From Acetatifactor muris (lineage in GTDB: Bacteria; Bacillota; Clostridia; Lachnospirales; Lachnospiraceae): a DNA stretch of 64,000 nucleotides. Of the stretch, positions 41,686 to 50,099 are shown one piece after another. The notes under the pieces are model-generated. The model saw only the letters and a list, made by a program, of their open reading frames with translations, had not been told where the DNA came from and searched no databases. Position 1 is the stretch's first letter; the number at the start of each line of letters is the position of its first letter. Made by a program: the position numbers and the translations under genes. The DNA lies in NCBI GenBank assembly GCA_023664365.1, contig JAMPFR010000009.1, positions 1-64,000 on the forward strand, given 5' to 3'.

Positions 41686-42966
41686 TTATGGCTCTATGGG
41701 CGTGGGATTTTCCTCCACCACCCAGGGCAGCCCGTATTGATTCAGCGCTTCCATAAAGGGATCCGGATCAAACTCTTCCACATTGAAGACTCCCGGCTTC
41801 TTCCAGGTGCCGTTCATAACCAGCATGGCTCCTATCATGGCCGGAACTCCCGTAGTATAGGAAATTGCCTGAGAACCCAGCTCCCGATAACATTCCTGAT
41901 GATCACAGACATTGTAAATATAGATGGTTTTCTCCCTGCCGTCCTTGACTCCTTTAAAAATACAGCCGATATTGGTCTTGCCCACGGTGCGGGGCCCCAG
42001 AGAAGCCGGATCGGGAAGCAGCACCTTCAGAAACTGGATGGGCACAATCTCACGCCCCTCGTACATCACAGGGTCTGTGCGCAGCATCCCCACGTTTTCC
42101 AGACATTTCATATGGGTCAGATAGCTCTGTCCGAAGGTCATAAAGAAACGGATCCGCTTAACGCCGGGAATATTCTGCGCCAGGGACTCGATCTCCTCAT
42201 GGTGCAGAAGATACATATCCTTTTTGCCCACCTGGGCGAACTCGTACTCTCTCTTGATCTCCATGGGCTTTGTCTCCACCCAGTGACCATCCTCCCAGTA
42301 GGAGCCGTTGGCGGAAACCTCCCGGAGATTGATTTCCGGATTAAAGTTGGTGGCAAAGGGATAGCCGTGGTCGCCGCCGTTGCAGTCCATGATGTCAATA
42401 TAATGGATTTCGTCAAAATAGTGCTTCAGGGCATAGGCGGAAAACACCCCGGTGACGCCGGGATCGAAGCCGCTGCCCAGCAGCCCCGTGATGCCTGCCT
42501 TTTCAAAACGCTCCCTGTATGCCCACTGCCAGGAATAGTCAAAATAAGCCGTAAAGCCCTTTTCCCGGCAGCGCTTTTCATAAGCGGCCCGCCACACGGG
42601 ATCCTCGGTATCCTCCGCCTCGTAATTTGCGGTATCAATATAATCCACGCCGCAGGCCAGGCAGGCGTCCATGACTGTCAGATCCTGGTAGGGCAGGGCC
42701 AGATTCAGCACTGCCTTCGGCTGTTCTCTTTTTATTAGGGCCTTCAGATCCTCCACGTCGTCCGCGTCCACCTTTGCCGTGGTAATAACAGGAGCCTGCT
42801 TCCCGGTTTTCTTACATTCTTCCTCAATTTTTGCCTTCAGGGCGTCGCACTTGCCCACCGTGCGGCTGGCAATGCAGATTTCCGAAAACACATCCGCCTT
42901 CCCCGCACACTTCTGAATTGCCACGGACGCTACGCCTCCGCAGCCGATAATCATGATCTTAGACAT
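41686..42966 (-). CDS. Carboxynorspermidine/carboxyspermidine dehydrogenase
   Basis: A 426-residue saccharopine-dehydrogenase-fold enzyme. It condenses putrescine (or diaminopropane) with aspartate semialdehyde and reduces the product with NADPH. The N-terminal Rossmann motif is IIGCGGVASVAIQKCAG. LNLALPYQDLTVMDACLACGVDYIDTANYE, LGSGFDPGVTGVFSAYA and MDCNGGDHGYPFATNFNPEINLREVSANG-type segments are specific to this branch rather than to lysine enzymes. Its partner decarboxylase is nspC at 23780. The pairing is established for the alternative spermidine pathway. GAGGAG precedes the ATG. Confidence 0.92.
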   Translation of the reverse strand: MSKIMIIGCGGVASVAIQKCAGKADVFSEICIASRTVGKCDALKAKIEEECKKTGKQAPVITTAKVDADDVEDLKALIKREQPKAVLNLALPYQDLTVMDACLACGVDYIDTANYEAEDTEDPVWRAAYEKRCREKGFTAYFDYSWQWAYRERFEKAGITGLLGSGFDPGVTGVFSAYALKHYFDEIHYIDIMDCNGGDHGYPFATNFNPEINLREVSANGSYWEDGHWVETKPMEIKREYEFAQVGKKDMYLLHHEEIESLAQNIPGVKRIRFFMTFGQSYLTHMKCLENVGMLRTDPVMYEGREIVPIQFLKVLLPDPASLGPRTVGKTNIGCIFKGVKDGREKTIYIYNVCDHQECYRELGSQAISYTTGVPAMIGAMLVMNGTWKKPGVFNVEEFDPDPFMEALNQYGLPWVVEENPTPIEP

Positions 42967-43002
42967 CTTTTCTCCTCTCTTTCCGTCATTCTCCTTTTTC
43001 CC

Positions 43003-44454
43003 TTACAAGATACCCATTTTTTCTTTCAGCCGCAAGATCCGCAGCGCACTCTCGTTCAGCCTTTCTTCTGTAATTACCCCTGTCTCCACCGCATTGATCA
43101 GGGCATTTGCAGCCGCCTCCAGATCCTCCGGGCACAGCAGTATGTCCACTCCTGCCTGTATCGCCAGCACCGCCGCCTGGCCGCTGTCGTAATAATCCGT
43201 CACCGCCTTCATCTGCAGGGAATCCGTTATCACCACACCCTCAAAGCCCATCTCTTCCCTGAGAAGCTCCGTCACGATCCGATAGGAGAACAGGGCGGGA
43301 ACCTCCTCTATATCCGAGACGGTCAGATGCCCGATCATAACCATATCCGCCCCCGCGTCTATCCCCGCCTGGAAAGGAAGCAGTTCTCCGCTTCGCAGCT
43401 CCTCAAGGGTCTTTGTCACATAGGCGGCGCCTGTATGGGAATCCGCCGCCGTATCCCCGTGGCCGGGAAAATGCTTCAGGGTACAGGCCACTCCCCCTGC
43501 GTGGAAGCCTTCCACCGCAGATGCCACCAGGGTGGCAGCCTGGGCAAAATCATCGCTGTACGCCCGGTCCCCAATCACCTTATTTTCAGGGTTGGACCAC
43601 ACATCCGCCACCGGCGCCAGATCTGTGTTAAAGCCACAGCTTACCAGGTCTTTTGCGATAATCTCCGCATTTTCCGCCGCCTTCTCCGGGCCCTGATCCC
43701 GATAGCTCATCATACTGTCTATATAGGTGGTTCCTACCGTACTCATCAGGCGGTTTACCCGTCCCCCTTCCTCATCGCAGGTGAGGATCAGAGGAATTTT
43801 GGAATAGGTCTGTACTTTGGTGAGCATTTCCGTCACCTGCGCTCTGCTCACCATGTTGGTCTTATCGTAGATAAAGCCCCCCACAGGGTAGTCTGCAAGC
43901 GCCTGACGGGTTCGATCTCCTGCTTTCGTCACAGGCGACACGCCCGTCACCGCAGAGGGAAACACCATAAAAAGCTGGTAAACCTTTTCTCTGGTACTCA
44001 TATTTGCCAGCAAAGCCTCCGGCAAAGCAGGAGCCTGTTCCGGCCCGGCTTCCGATTCCTCTGCAGGCGCAGATTCCTGTTCTGTCGGACTTTCCGAGCC
44101 TTCTGCAGACTCTGCCCCCTGCGGGGTATTTTCCTGAGAATTCCCGGACTCCTCCCCGGAATCCGCCGTATCTCCTGACCCTTCCTCCGCCTCCGGCTCC
44201 GTATCAGAGGCCTGATTTGATCCTGTCGGCGCTTCATTTTCCGGTCCCGACGATCCGAGACCAGTCTCCGAAGAGCCCCCATCAGTGTCCGACACGCGTG
44301 TCATATCTTCAGTCGGTAAGCTTTCACTGCTCTGTTCCTCTGTGGATTTCTGACCTGTAAAATGAATCACAGCAAAGACCACCGCCAGAAAAAGGGCGCA
44401 CGCCATCACTACTAACGCCACAGTCTCCGCAATTTTCCCGGAATTCCTTTTCAA
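43003..44454 (-). CDS. Membrane-anchored GH3 beta-N-acetylhexosaminidase (NagZ-like)
   Basis: A 483-residue protein. A signal-anchor helix at residues 10-33 is followed by a 100-residue Glu/Ser/Thr/Pro-rich spacer. The GH3 barrel starts at about 150: LILTCDEEGGRVNRL, LKHFPGHGDTAADSH with the NagZ-type acid/base His, and VVITDSLQMKAV with the nucleophile Asp. It probably trims N-acetylglucosamine from peptidoglycan fragments outside the membrane. It sits between speE and the carboxyspermidine dehydrogenase gene, an unexpected guest in a polyamine operon. Translation starts at a TTG (44454) preceded by AGGAAAGC. Confidence 0.92.
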   Translation of the reverse strand: MKRNSGKIAETVALVVMACALFLAVVFAVIHFTGQKSTEEQSSESLPTEDMTRVSDTDGGSSETGLGSSGPENEAPTGSNQASDTEPEAEEGSGDTADSGEESGNSQENTPQGAESAEGSESPTEQESAPAEESEAGPEQAPALPEALLANMSTREKVYQLFMVFPSAVTGVSPVTKAGDRTRQALADYPVGGFIYDKTNMVSRAQVTEMLTKVQTYSKIPLILTCDEEGGRVNRLMSTVGTTYIDSMMSYRDQGPEKAAENAEIIAKDLVSCGFNTDLAPVADVWSNPENKVIGDRAYSDDFAQAATLVASAVEGFHAGGVACTLKHFPGHGDTAADSHTGAAYVTKTLEELRSGELLPFQAGIDAGADMVMIGHLTVSDIEEVPALFSYRIVTELLREEMGFEGVVITDSLQMKAVTDYYDSGQAAVLAIQAGVDILLCPEDLEAAANALINAVETGVITEERLNESALRILRLKEKMGIL

Positions 44455-44532
44455 GCTTTCCTACCCATGCCTTTCTTTTCAACAGCAGCTTTTTCTACGC
44501 TGCGTTTTTAAGTTCCTGCGTCGGCAGCTCTG

Positions 44533-45390
44533 TCACCGCACCTCCACTCTCCGCAGCAGCTTTTCCACATAAGCGGGAAGACAAAACGCGCCCTCATGAA
44601 GCTTCGGCGTGTAATACCGTGTATCCAGATCCCTGTTCAGCCAGCGCTCCCGGTCCAAATCATGCACCGGATGATATTTCTTGGAAGCAAAGCCAAACAG
44701 CCAGTGCCCGGAAGGGTAGGTGGGGATGTGAGCCTGATAGACCCGGCTGATGGGAAAGGTTTCCACAATGCGCTTATGTGCCCGCATACAGGCCGTGGCA
44801 TCCGCTTCATAAAAGGGGCTCTCGTGCTGATTTACCATAATGCCGTCCTCCTTCAGGGCCTTATAGCAGTTGCCGTAAAATTCCTTGGTAAACAGGCCCT
44901 CTCCCGGCCCGAAGGGATCCGTGGAATCCACGATAATCAGGTCATATTCATTTTCTTTTCCACGGACAAATCTCAGACCGTCCTCATAGTGAATATGCAC
45001 CCGCTCCTCGTCCAGCCTGCAGGCAGTCCTGGGCAGAAACTCCCTGCACACCTGAATCACCTGCTCGTCAATTTCCACCAGATCAATCTGCTCAATCTCG
45101 GGATACTTTACAAGCTCTCTGACTGCGCCGCCGTCCCCCGCCCCGATGACAAGCACCCGCTTTACATCCGGGTGAACCGCCATGGGCACATGGACAATCA
45201 TCTCATGATAGATAAACTCGTCCTTCTCCGTCAGCATAATATAACCGTCCAACACAAGAAACCGCCCGAACTCCGGCGATTCAAACACGTCGATCCTCTG
45301 AAAATCACTCTCTCCGCTGTAAAGCTGCCTGTCCACCCGGATGGAGAGCTTTACATCCGGCGTGTGCGGCTCCGAAAACCACAATTCCAT
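44533..45390 (-). CDS. speE: Spermidine synthase (putrescine aminopropyltransferase)
   Basis: A 285-residue enzyme of normal length. The N-terminal beta domain (WFSEPHTPDVKLSIRVDRQLYSGESDFQ) is followed by the Rossmann domain with VLVIGAGDGGAVREL, DLVEIDEQV, YDLIIVDSTDPFGPGEGLF and HESPFY. It transfers the aminopropyl group of decarboxylated SAM (made by SpeD at 47135) to putrescine. It lies 167 bases downstream of speA across a composite palindrome. Confidence 0.95.
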   Translation of the reverse strand: MELWFSEPHTPDVKLSIRVDRQLYSGESDFQRIDVFESPEFGRFLVLDGYIMLTEKDEFIYHEMIVHVPMAVHPDVKRVLVIGAGDGGAVRELVKYPEIEQIDLVEIDEQVIQVCREFLPRTACRLDEERVHIHYEDGLRFVRGKENEYDLIIVDSTDPFGPGEGLFTKEFYGNCYKALKEDGIMVNQHESPFYEADATACMRAHKRIVETFPISRVYQAHIPTYPSGHWLFGFASKKYHPVHDLDRERWLNRDLDTRYYTPKLHEGAFCLPAYVEKLLRRVEVR

Positions 45391-45453
45391 ACGCTGCCAC
45401 CTCTTTTTTATACTGCGAACCGCTTCGCCTCTCCTGCAGAAGAAATCTTTGAT

Positions 45454-45563
45454 GAAGAATGCCGCACTTCAGGCATTCTTCGGGGTGAGAAAAGCCTGCT
45501 TTGCAGACTTAGAACTTCTTCACGAAGCAGCCTTGCTGCAAGTGTTAGAAGTTCTTCTCACCC
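45454..45563. repeat. Composite palindromic element, copy 1 (3' end of speA)
   Basis: Two adjoining hairpins. On the plus strand, GAAGAATGCC pairs with GGCATTCTTC (45454-45481). A larger structure then runs from GGGTGAGAA (45483-45491) to TTCTCACCC (45555-45563), with inner arms AGAACTTC/GAAGTTCT. The distal arm contains the last codons and stop of speA. Copy 2 is at 56315-56402. Confidence 0.65.
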
Positions 45564-47021
45564 TGCCCAGACCTCCTTCAGCACATTCAGCCGCTCAATG
45601 GCCGCATCCTCCGGCCCTGTCATGGAACATCCCTTCTCTTTGGCATATGTGATATACTCCAAAATTTCCGCCGTTATCTCTTCGCCGGGAGCCAGGATGG
45701 GAATACCCGGAGGATAGCACATGACAAACTCGCTGCAGATACGCCCTTCCGTCTCCATCAAAGGCAGGGATTCCTTCTCCGCATAAAAGGCGCTCTGAGG
45801 AGACACGGCCACCTTAGGGTCAATATATTCCTGGGTATACATATCCGAATTGTCCTTTGCATATTTCCGCTTAATCTCCGCCAGAGCGCCAATCAGCCGC
45901 TCCATATCCCGCTCCCTGTCGCCAATGGAAATATAAGCAAGCACATTTGCAATATCCCCCAGCTCCATCTGAATATCGTACTCATCCCGCAGGAGATCAT
46001 AGACCTCAATTCCCGCCAGGCCGATGCCCAGGGTGTTGACGGTCAGCTTTGTCCTGTCAAAATCAAAGATACTGTCCCCGTTAATCAGTTCCGCAGTATA
46101 AGCATAATATCCGCCGATGCAGTTAATCTCCTGTCTCCCGTACTCGGCCAGCGCCATAACCTTGCGAAACTCCTCTTTTCCCCGAAGCGCCAGATTCCGT
46201 CTGGAAATATCAAGGCTTGCCAGCAGCAGATAAGACGCGCTGGTAGTCTGGGTCAGATTGATAACCTGCCGCACATAGCCGGGATTCACGCCTGGACCGG
46301 TAAGCAGAAAAGAGCTCTGGGTCAGGCTTCCGCCGGACTTGTGCATACTGACCGCAGCCATATCCGCTCCTGCCTCCATAGCCGACAGAGACATATCCTC
46401 CCCAAAGTAAAAATGGGTTCCGTGCGCCTCGTCAACCAGTACCTTCATGCCGTTTGCATGGGCAAGCCTGACAATACTCCGCAAATCGGAGCAGATACCG
46501 TAATAGGTGGGATTGTTCACCAGCACCGCCACGGCGTCCGGATTTTCCCGGATGGTCTTCTCCACCTGGGAAACCTTCATACCCAAAGCGATTCCCAGCT
46601 TCCTGTCCATGTCCGGATTCACATAGATGGGAATAGCCCCTCCCAAAACCAGCGCATTGATAACGCTCCTGTGCACGTTTCTTGGCAGGATAATCTTGTC
46701 TCCCTTTTTGCAGACGCTCAATACCATGCTCTGCACCGAGGATGTGGTTCCGCCCACCATGAGAAAGGCATAGGCCGCTCCAAAGGCTTCCGCCGCCATC
46801 TCCTCCGCCTCCCGGATAACCGACACGGGATGGCAGAGATTGTCCAGGGCCTTCATGGAATTCACATCAATTCCCACGCACTGCTGCCCCAGCAGCTCCA
46901 CCAGCTCCGGATTCCCCCTGCCCCGCTTATGTCCCGGCACGTCAAAGGGTACGACCCTGTTTTTCCTGAACTCCTCCAGCGCCTCGTAAACGGGCGCCCT
47001 GGCCTGATTAAAACGACCCAT
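45558..47021 (-). CDS. speA: Arginine decarboxylase, Orn/Lys/Arg decarboxylase fold, short type
   Basis: A 487-residue PLP enzyme of the Bacillus SpeA type. DVPGHKRGRGNPEL, VLVDEAHGTHFYFG and the PLP lysine in SMHKSGGSLTQSSF are conserved, and the C-terminal domain (GRICSEFVMCYPPGIPILAPGE) is present. The family includes arginine, lysine and ornithine decarboxylases of nearly the same sequence. Arginine is favoured because agmatine-using genes aguA and aguB are nearby. The ATG at 47021 has GGAGA 7 bases upstream and is preferred to 47048. Its stop codon lies in a composite hairpin. Confidence 0.92.
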   Translation of the reverse strand: MGRFNQARAPVYEALEEFRKNRVVPFDVPGHKRGRGNPELVELLGQQCVGIDVNSMKALDNLCHPVSVIREAEEMAAEAFGAAYAFLMVGGTTSSVQSMVLSVCKKGDKIILPRNVHRSVINALVLGGAIPIYVNPDMDRKLGIALGMKVSQVEKTIRENPDAVAVLVNNPTYYGICSDLRSIVRLAHANGMKVLVDEAHGTHFYFGEDMSLSAMEAGADMAAVSMHKSGGSLTQSSFLLTGPGVNPGYVRQVINLTQTTSASYLLLASLDISRRNLALRGKEEFRKVMALAEYGRQEINCIGGYYAYTAELINGDSIFDFDRTKLTVNTLGIGLAGIEVYDLLRDEYDIQMELGDIANVLAYISIGDRERDMERLIGALAEIKRKYAKDNSDMYTQEYIDPKVAVSPQSAFYAEKESLPLMETEGRICSEFVMCYPPGIPILAPGEEITAEILEYITYAKEKGCSMTGPEDAAIERLNVLKEVWAG

Positions 47022-47134
47022 CCGGCGTCTCCTTTCCATAATTCCCAATCTTCCATGCCGAAGCTCTCCTGCGCAGGCGCCGCGATGAGAAATCCGCGCT
47101 CCTATACCTTTTCACTGACAGGATGATATTCTGT

Positions 47135-47893
47135 CTAATACACATTCCTGCCGCTGAATATCTCAATCATCTCTTTCCGCAGATTATCCATGATTTCCAG
47201 CCGGGTTTTCGGCGGCAGCTCATAGGCGTCGCTGTTGAACAGATACTCCTGCAAATCAATTTCCTTTATCAGCATCTTTGTGTGGAAAATATTAGCGTCG
47301 TACACATTAATATCCACCGCGTCATATCTGCGCAGAATGGACTCGTCAATATAGTCCTGAATAGACGTTATCCTGTGGTCTATAAACAGCTTGTGGCCGC
47401 CCATATCCCTGGTAAATCCCCTGACCCGGTAGTCCATGGTAATAATGTCCGAATCGAAAGAACCAATCAGATAATCCAGGGTAGACAGGGGCGTAATTTC
47501 CCCGCAGGTAGCCACGTCAATATCCACCCGGAAGGTAGCCAGGCAGGTCTCCGGATGATACTCCGGATAGGTATGCACCGTAATGTGGCTCTTGTCCAGA
47601 TGAGCCACCGTAGTATCTCCCACCGGCACCATGCTCTGCTCCGCCACCAGAATGGTTACGGAGCTGCCCTGGGGCTCATAATCCTGACTGGAAATATTCA
47701 ACACCCTGGCGCCTATCATGTCCGTCACGTTAGTCAGAATCTTTGTCAGACGTTCCGAATTATACTGTTTGTCAATATAGGCAATATAATCCTTCTGCTC
47801 CCGCTGGGTCTTCGCATAGCATACGTCATAAATGTTGAAGCTTAAAGATTTCGTCAGATTATTAAAACCATACAGGGAAATTTTGTCGCTCAT
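47135..47893 (-). CDS. speD: S-adenosylmethionine decarboxylase proenzyme, long bacterial type
   Basis: A 252-residue proenzyme close in length and sequence to E. coli SpeD. The self-cleavage serine lies in [14 protein letters not shown]; cleavage there creates the pyruvoyl group. [31 protein letters not shown] and [19 protein letters not shown] are also family marks. It supplies decarboxylated SAM to SpeE. The ATG at 47893 follows GGAGAGGAG. The reading can be extended upstream to 47950, but that would run through an attenuator hairpin and is rejected. A leader of about 375 bases precedes it. Confidence 0.95.
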   Translation of the reverse strand: MSDKISLYGFNNLTKSLSFNIYDVCYAKTQREQKDYIAYIDKQYNSERLTKILTNVTDMIGARVLNISSQDYEPQGSSVTILVAEQSMVPVGDTTVAHLDKSHITVHTYPEYHPETCLATFRVDIDVATCGEITPLSTLDYLIGSFDSDIITMDYRVRGFTRDMGGHKLFIDHRITSIQDYIDESILRRYDAVDINVYDANIFHTKMLIKEIDLQEYLFNSDAYELPPKTRLEIMDNLRKEMIEIFSGRNVY

Positions 47894-48270
47894 TTTTTCT
47901 CCTCTCCTGTGAAAAACCGTTATAAAAAGGCAAGTGACGCCTCTCATCACTTGCCTTGAAAATCTGTCTGTTTATGCCATGCCGCCTGCGGCGCACTGCG
48001 CACCTTATCAGCGGAAGGTCTCAAAACCGGCTGACAGGCTTCCCCGCCCCTCCGGTATAACAGCAATGTATGGACAGATATGTGGTTTTTAGAGTCTATA
48101 TAGCAAATATTTTACTTTTACTACTCTTATTGACCGTTTCACAAGTTAGATGTGCATCAGCACTGGTTTATAGTAACCAACTTATAAAATTTGAGCTTTT
48201 AACTCAATCAATAAGGCAACCCCGTTGCCAAAATATTTGCATGGAAGACTCCTGCGCCTGTTTTCCATAC
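47894..48270 (-). promoter_or_regulatory. Long structured 5' leader of speD, candidate riboswitch
   Basis: From a likely start near 48270 to the ATG at 47893 no gene is present, but the RNA can fold extensively. Visible are GGCAAC/GTTGCC, an AAGTT...AACTT stem enclosing GGTT/AACC and GTGC/GCAC hairpins, GGAAG...CTTCC, and GCCGC/GCGGC. It ends in the attenuator at 47927-47957. I do not recognise it as a SAM, lysine, cobalamin, TPP, FMN or ykkC aptamer. Confidence 0.55.
47927..47957 (-). terminator. Attenuator (rho-independent terminator) before speD
   Basis: On the minus strand AAGGCAAGTGA, a 9-base loop and TCACTTGCCTT are followed by TTTAT, a textbook terminator 34 bases before the speD start. 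No minus-strand gene lies upstream before the divergent gene at 48426, so its only target is the speD leader transcript. Confidence 0.8.
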
Positions 48271-48276
48271 GCTTAC

Positions 48277-48306
48277 ACTATATCACGAAAGCTTCCCAAA
48301 AGTCAA
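48277..48306 (-). promoter_or_regulatory. Likely promoter of the speD leader
   Basis: On the minus strand TTGACT (48301-48306), 18 bases and TATAGT (48277-48282). This would start transcription near 48270. Confidence 0.55.
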
Positions 48307-48425
48307 TGAAAAAATCAAAAACTGCTCAGAAACATGACAGCATAAGGTTGCCTGTAAAAGCTGTTGAATATAGATTTATCTTGGTATACAATCATACTAA
48401 CGCACTTTCTGCAAAGGAGAATTCT

Positions 48426-48767
48426 ATGAAATTCAACAGGGATGAGATACCGGTTTCCAATTTATGGGATATGATCGTAAGACACGCCGGAGAGGAATTT
48501 GCCACAAAAAAGGGACTGCCCTTTGTGTATTCCATTAAGGGTGGAGAGCTTTTCACCGACAGACGGGAACGCTCCATTACTCGAAGTACTTTTGAAAAGG
48601 CATATGACAAGCTGGAGAAAGACCAGTACGGAGACGGTGCGCCCCGGCGGATTGTGGGCCCCAAAACCCTGAATGTATATGGTGCGCCCTATGTGTGGGC
48701 AGTTTTTGTGGGAATCGGTTTGATTGAGGAGGATGCGCAGTATTGCCAGGAGGAGTTGGATTTGTAA
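48426..48767 (+). CDS. Small conserved-looking protein of unknown function
   Basis: A 113-residue soluble protein. It reads LWDMIVRHAGEEFATKKGLPFVYSIKGGELFTDRRERSITRSTFEKAYDKL, then GPKTLNVYGAPYVWAVFVGIGLI. The balanced composition, a good ribosome site (AAAGGAG 6 bases upstream) and an isolated position suggest a real gene, but no domain is recognised. The middle SITRSTFEKAYDKL resembles a DNA-binding helix pair only loosely. It is convergent with the DUF4143 ATPase gene. Confidence 0.65.
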   Translation: MKFNRDEIPVSNLWDMIVRHAGEEFATKKGLPFVYSIKGGELFTDRRERSITRSTFEKAYDKLEKDQYGDGAPRRIVGPKTLNVYGAPYVWAVFVGIGLIEEDAQYCQEELDL

Positions 48768-48795
48768 GGAGGTATTCCAACCTCTGATGAATCGC

Positions 48796-49992
48796 TTACA
48801 GCCTGTCGCTCAATAAGAAATCCGCCAAATGCACTATCCTCACTCCATTGACATTTCCGCCCGCAAGTTCATCAAGTGTTACCACATACTTGGGATAATG
48901 GTCTTTTATATCAAGAAGATTTCCTATTTCGCGATCCGATTCCTCGGGCAGGTTACGGCATACTTGAACATATATACGCTCATTGCGCAGCATTGCAACG
49001 AAATCAATTTCCCTCGTCTCGAATTTGCCGATATATACCCCGTACCCACGTCTGAGCAGTTCAAAATAAACGATGTTTTCAAGCATCGAAGAAATTGATT
49101 TCGGATTAAATCCCATTATACAGTATTTAAGCGAAGCGTCTGCCAGATAGAATTTCTCCTGCGTTTTCAGCACCGACTTTCCCTGAAGATCGTAACGCTG
49201 GCAGCGATAGATCACAAAAGCCTTCTCCAGCCATTCAAGATAATTGTAGACCGCTTCCACCGAAAGAGAACGTCCCTCACCTTTCAAAAACTTCACAATT
49301 GCATTTGCGGAAAACGGCTTTCCCACATTCTCGATGACGTATTTTACTACACGGTTGAACAAGTCGAAATTTGTGATATTATGCCGTCTTGTAATATCGT
49401 TTGTAATAACGGAAGTATAAATACCTTCCACAATCTGATATGCCGAACGGTCGTCAAAGTTTCCGAGGGCAACTATCGGAAATCCGCCCGTCCGAATATA
49501 TTCCTTCAGCAATTCCTTTGTTGAACTGCCCGACTCTTTGAAATCCAGATACTCGGAAAACGACAGCGTGAAAACGGGTATCGAAATGTATCTGCCGCTT
49601 AAATAAGTGGAGATCTCGCTGGACATCAATTTTGAATTAGACCCCGTAACATAGATATCTGTATTCGCATTTTCGAGCAGACTATTAACCGCTTTTTCCC
49701 AACCGTCGATCTCCTGAACCTCGTCAAGCAAAATATAATAACGGCCTTTATCGGTCATTTTATCCTTGATAGTCCGATACATATCCTTATCCGTCATTCC
49801 CTCGTCCAATTCCTCCGAGGTGTACCGTGAGAAAATGATATGATCATCGGGAATACCGCTGTTTTTCAAATCGTCACTCAGCATTTCCAGAATCGTAGAC
49901 TTTCCACAGCGGCGAACACCGGCCAAAATCTTCACAAGCGGAACGTCCCTATATGTTTTCAGCACTTCCATATAATGCGGTCTGATAATCAT
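48796..49992 (-). CDS. AAA-family ATPase with DUF4143 domain
   Basis: A 398-residue protein. N-terminal ATPase: Walker A GVRRCGKST (about residues 26-34), Walker B YYILLDEVQEIDGWEKAVNSL, and the sensor segment YVTGSNSKLMSSEISTYLSGRY. The C-terminal DUF4143 domain holds a winged helix and an endonuclease-like fold (YFELLRRGYGVYIGKFETREIDFVAML). These proteins are very common in gut Bacteroidota and Bacillota, often in variable regions; their function is unsettled. CAAGGAGG precedes the ATG. It is monocistronic. Confidence 0.92.
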   Translation of the reverse strand: MIIRPHYMEVLKTYRDVPLVKILAGVRRCGKSTILEMLSDDLKNSGIPDDHIIFSRYTSEELDEGMTDKDMYRTIKDKMTDKGRYYILLDEVQEIDGWEKAVNSLLENANTDIYVTGSNSKLMSSEISTYLSGRYISIPVFTLSFSEYLDFKESGSSTKELLKEYIRTGGFPIVALGNFDDRSAYQIVEGIYTSVITNDITRRHNITNFDLFNRVVKYVIENVGKPFSANAIVKFLKGEGRSLSVEAVYNYLEWLEKAFVIYRCQRYDLQGKSVLKTQEKFYLADASLKYCIMGFNPKSISSMLENIVYFELLRRGYGVYIGKFETREIDFVAMLRNERIYVQVCRNLPEESDREIGNLLDIKDHYPKYVVTLDELAGGNVNGVRIVHLADFLLSDRL

Positions 49993-50099
49993 ATTACCGC
50001 CTCCTTGTTATACAAGTATGCCAAAAAACTTCCCATAAGTCCATAGTTTTTACTAAAATTTCAGAAAAACTTTTCCGCTTCCATGCCATAGGAATCTCC

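Noticed and set aside
41644-42738. 364-codon plus-strand open frame
   Set aside because: It is a shadow of the carboxyspermidine dehydrogenase gene on the minus strand.
47135-47950. Longer speD start at 47950
   Set aside because: The extra codons run through the attenuator hairpin, while GGAGAGGAG is correctly placed before the ATG at 47893 and SpeD homologues begin near there.
48070-48309. 79-codon plus-strand frame upstream of the gene at 48426
   Set aside because: No ribosome site. It overlaps the inferred speD promoter and structured leader, and its translation looks like random AT-rich sequence.
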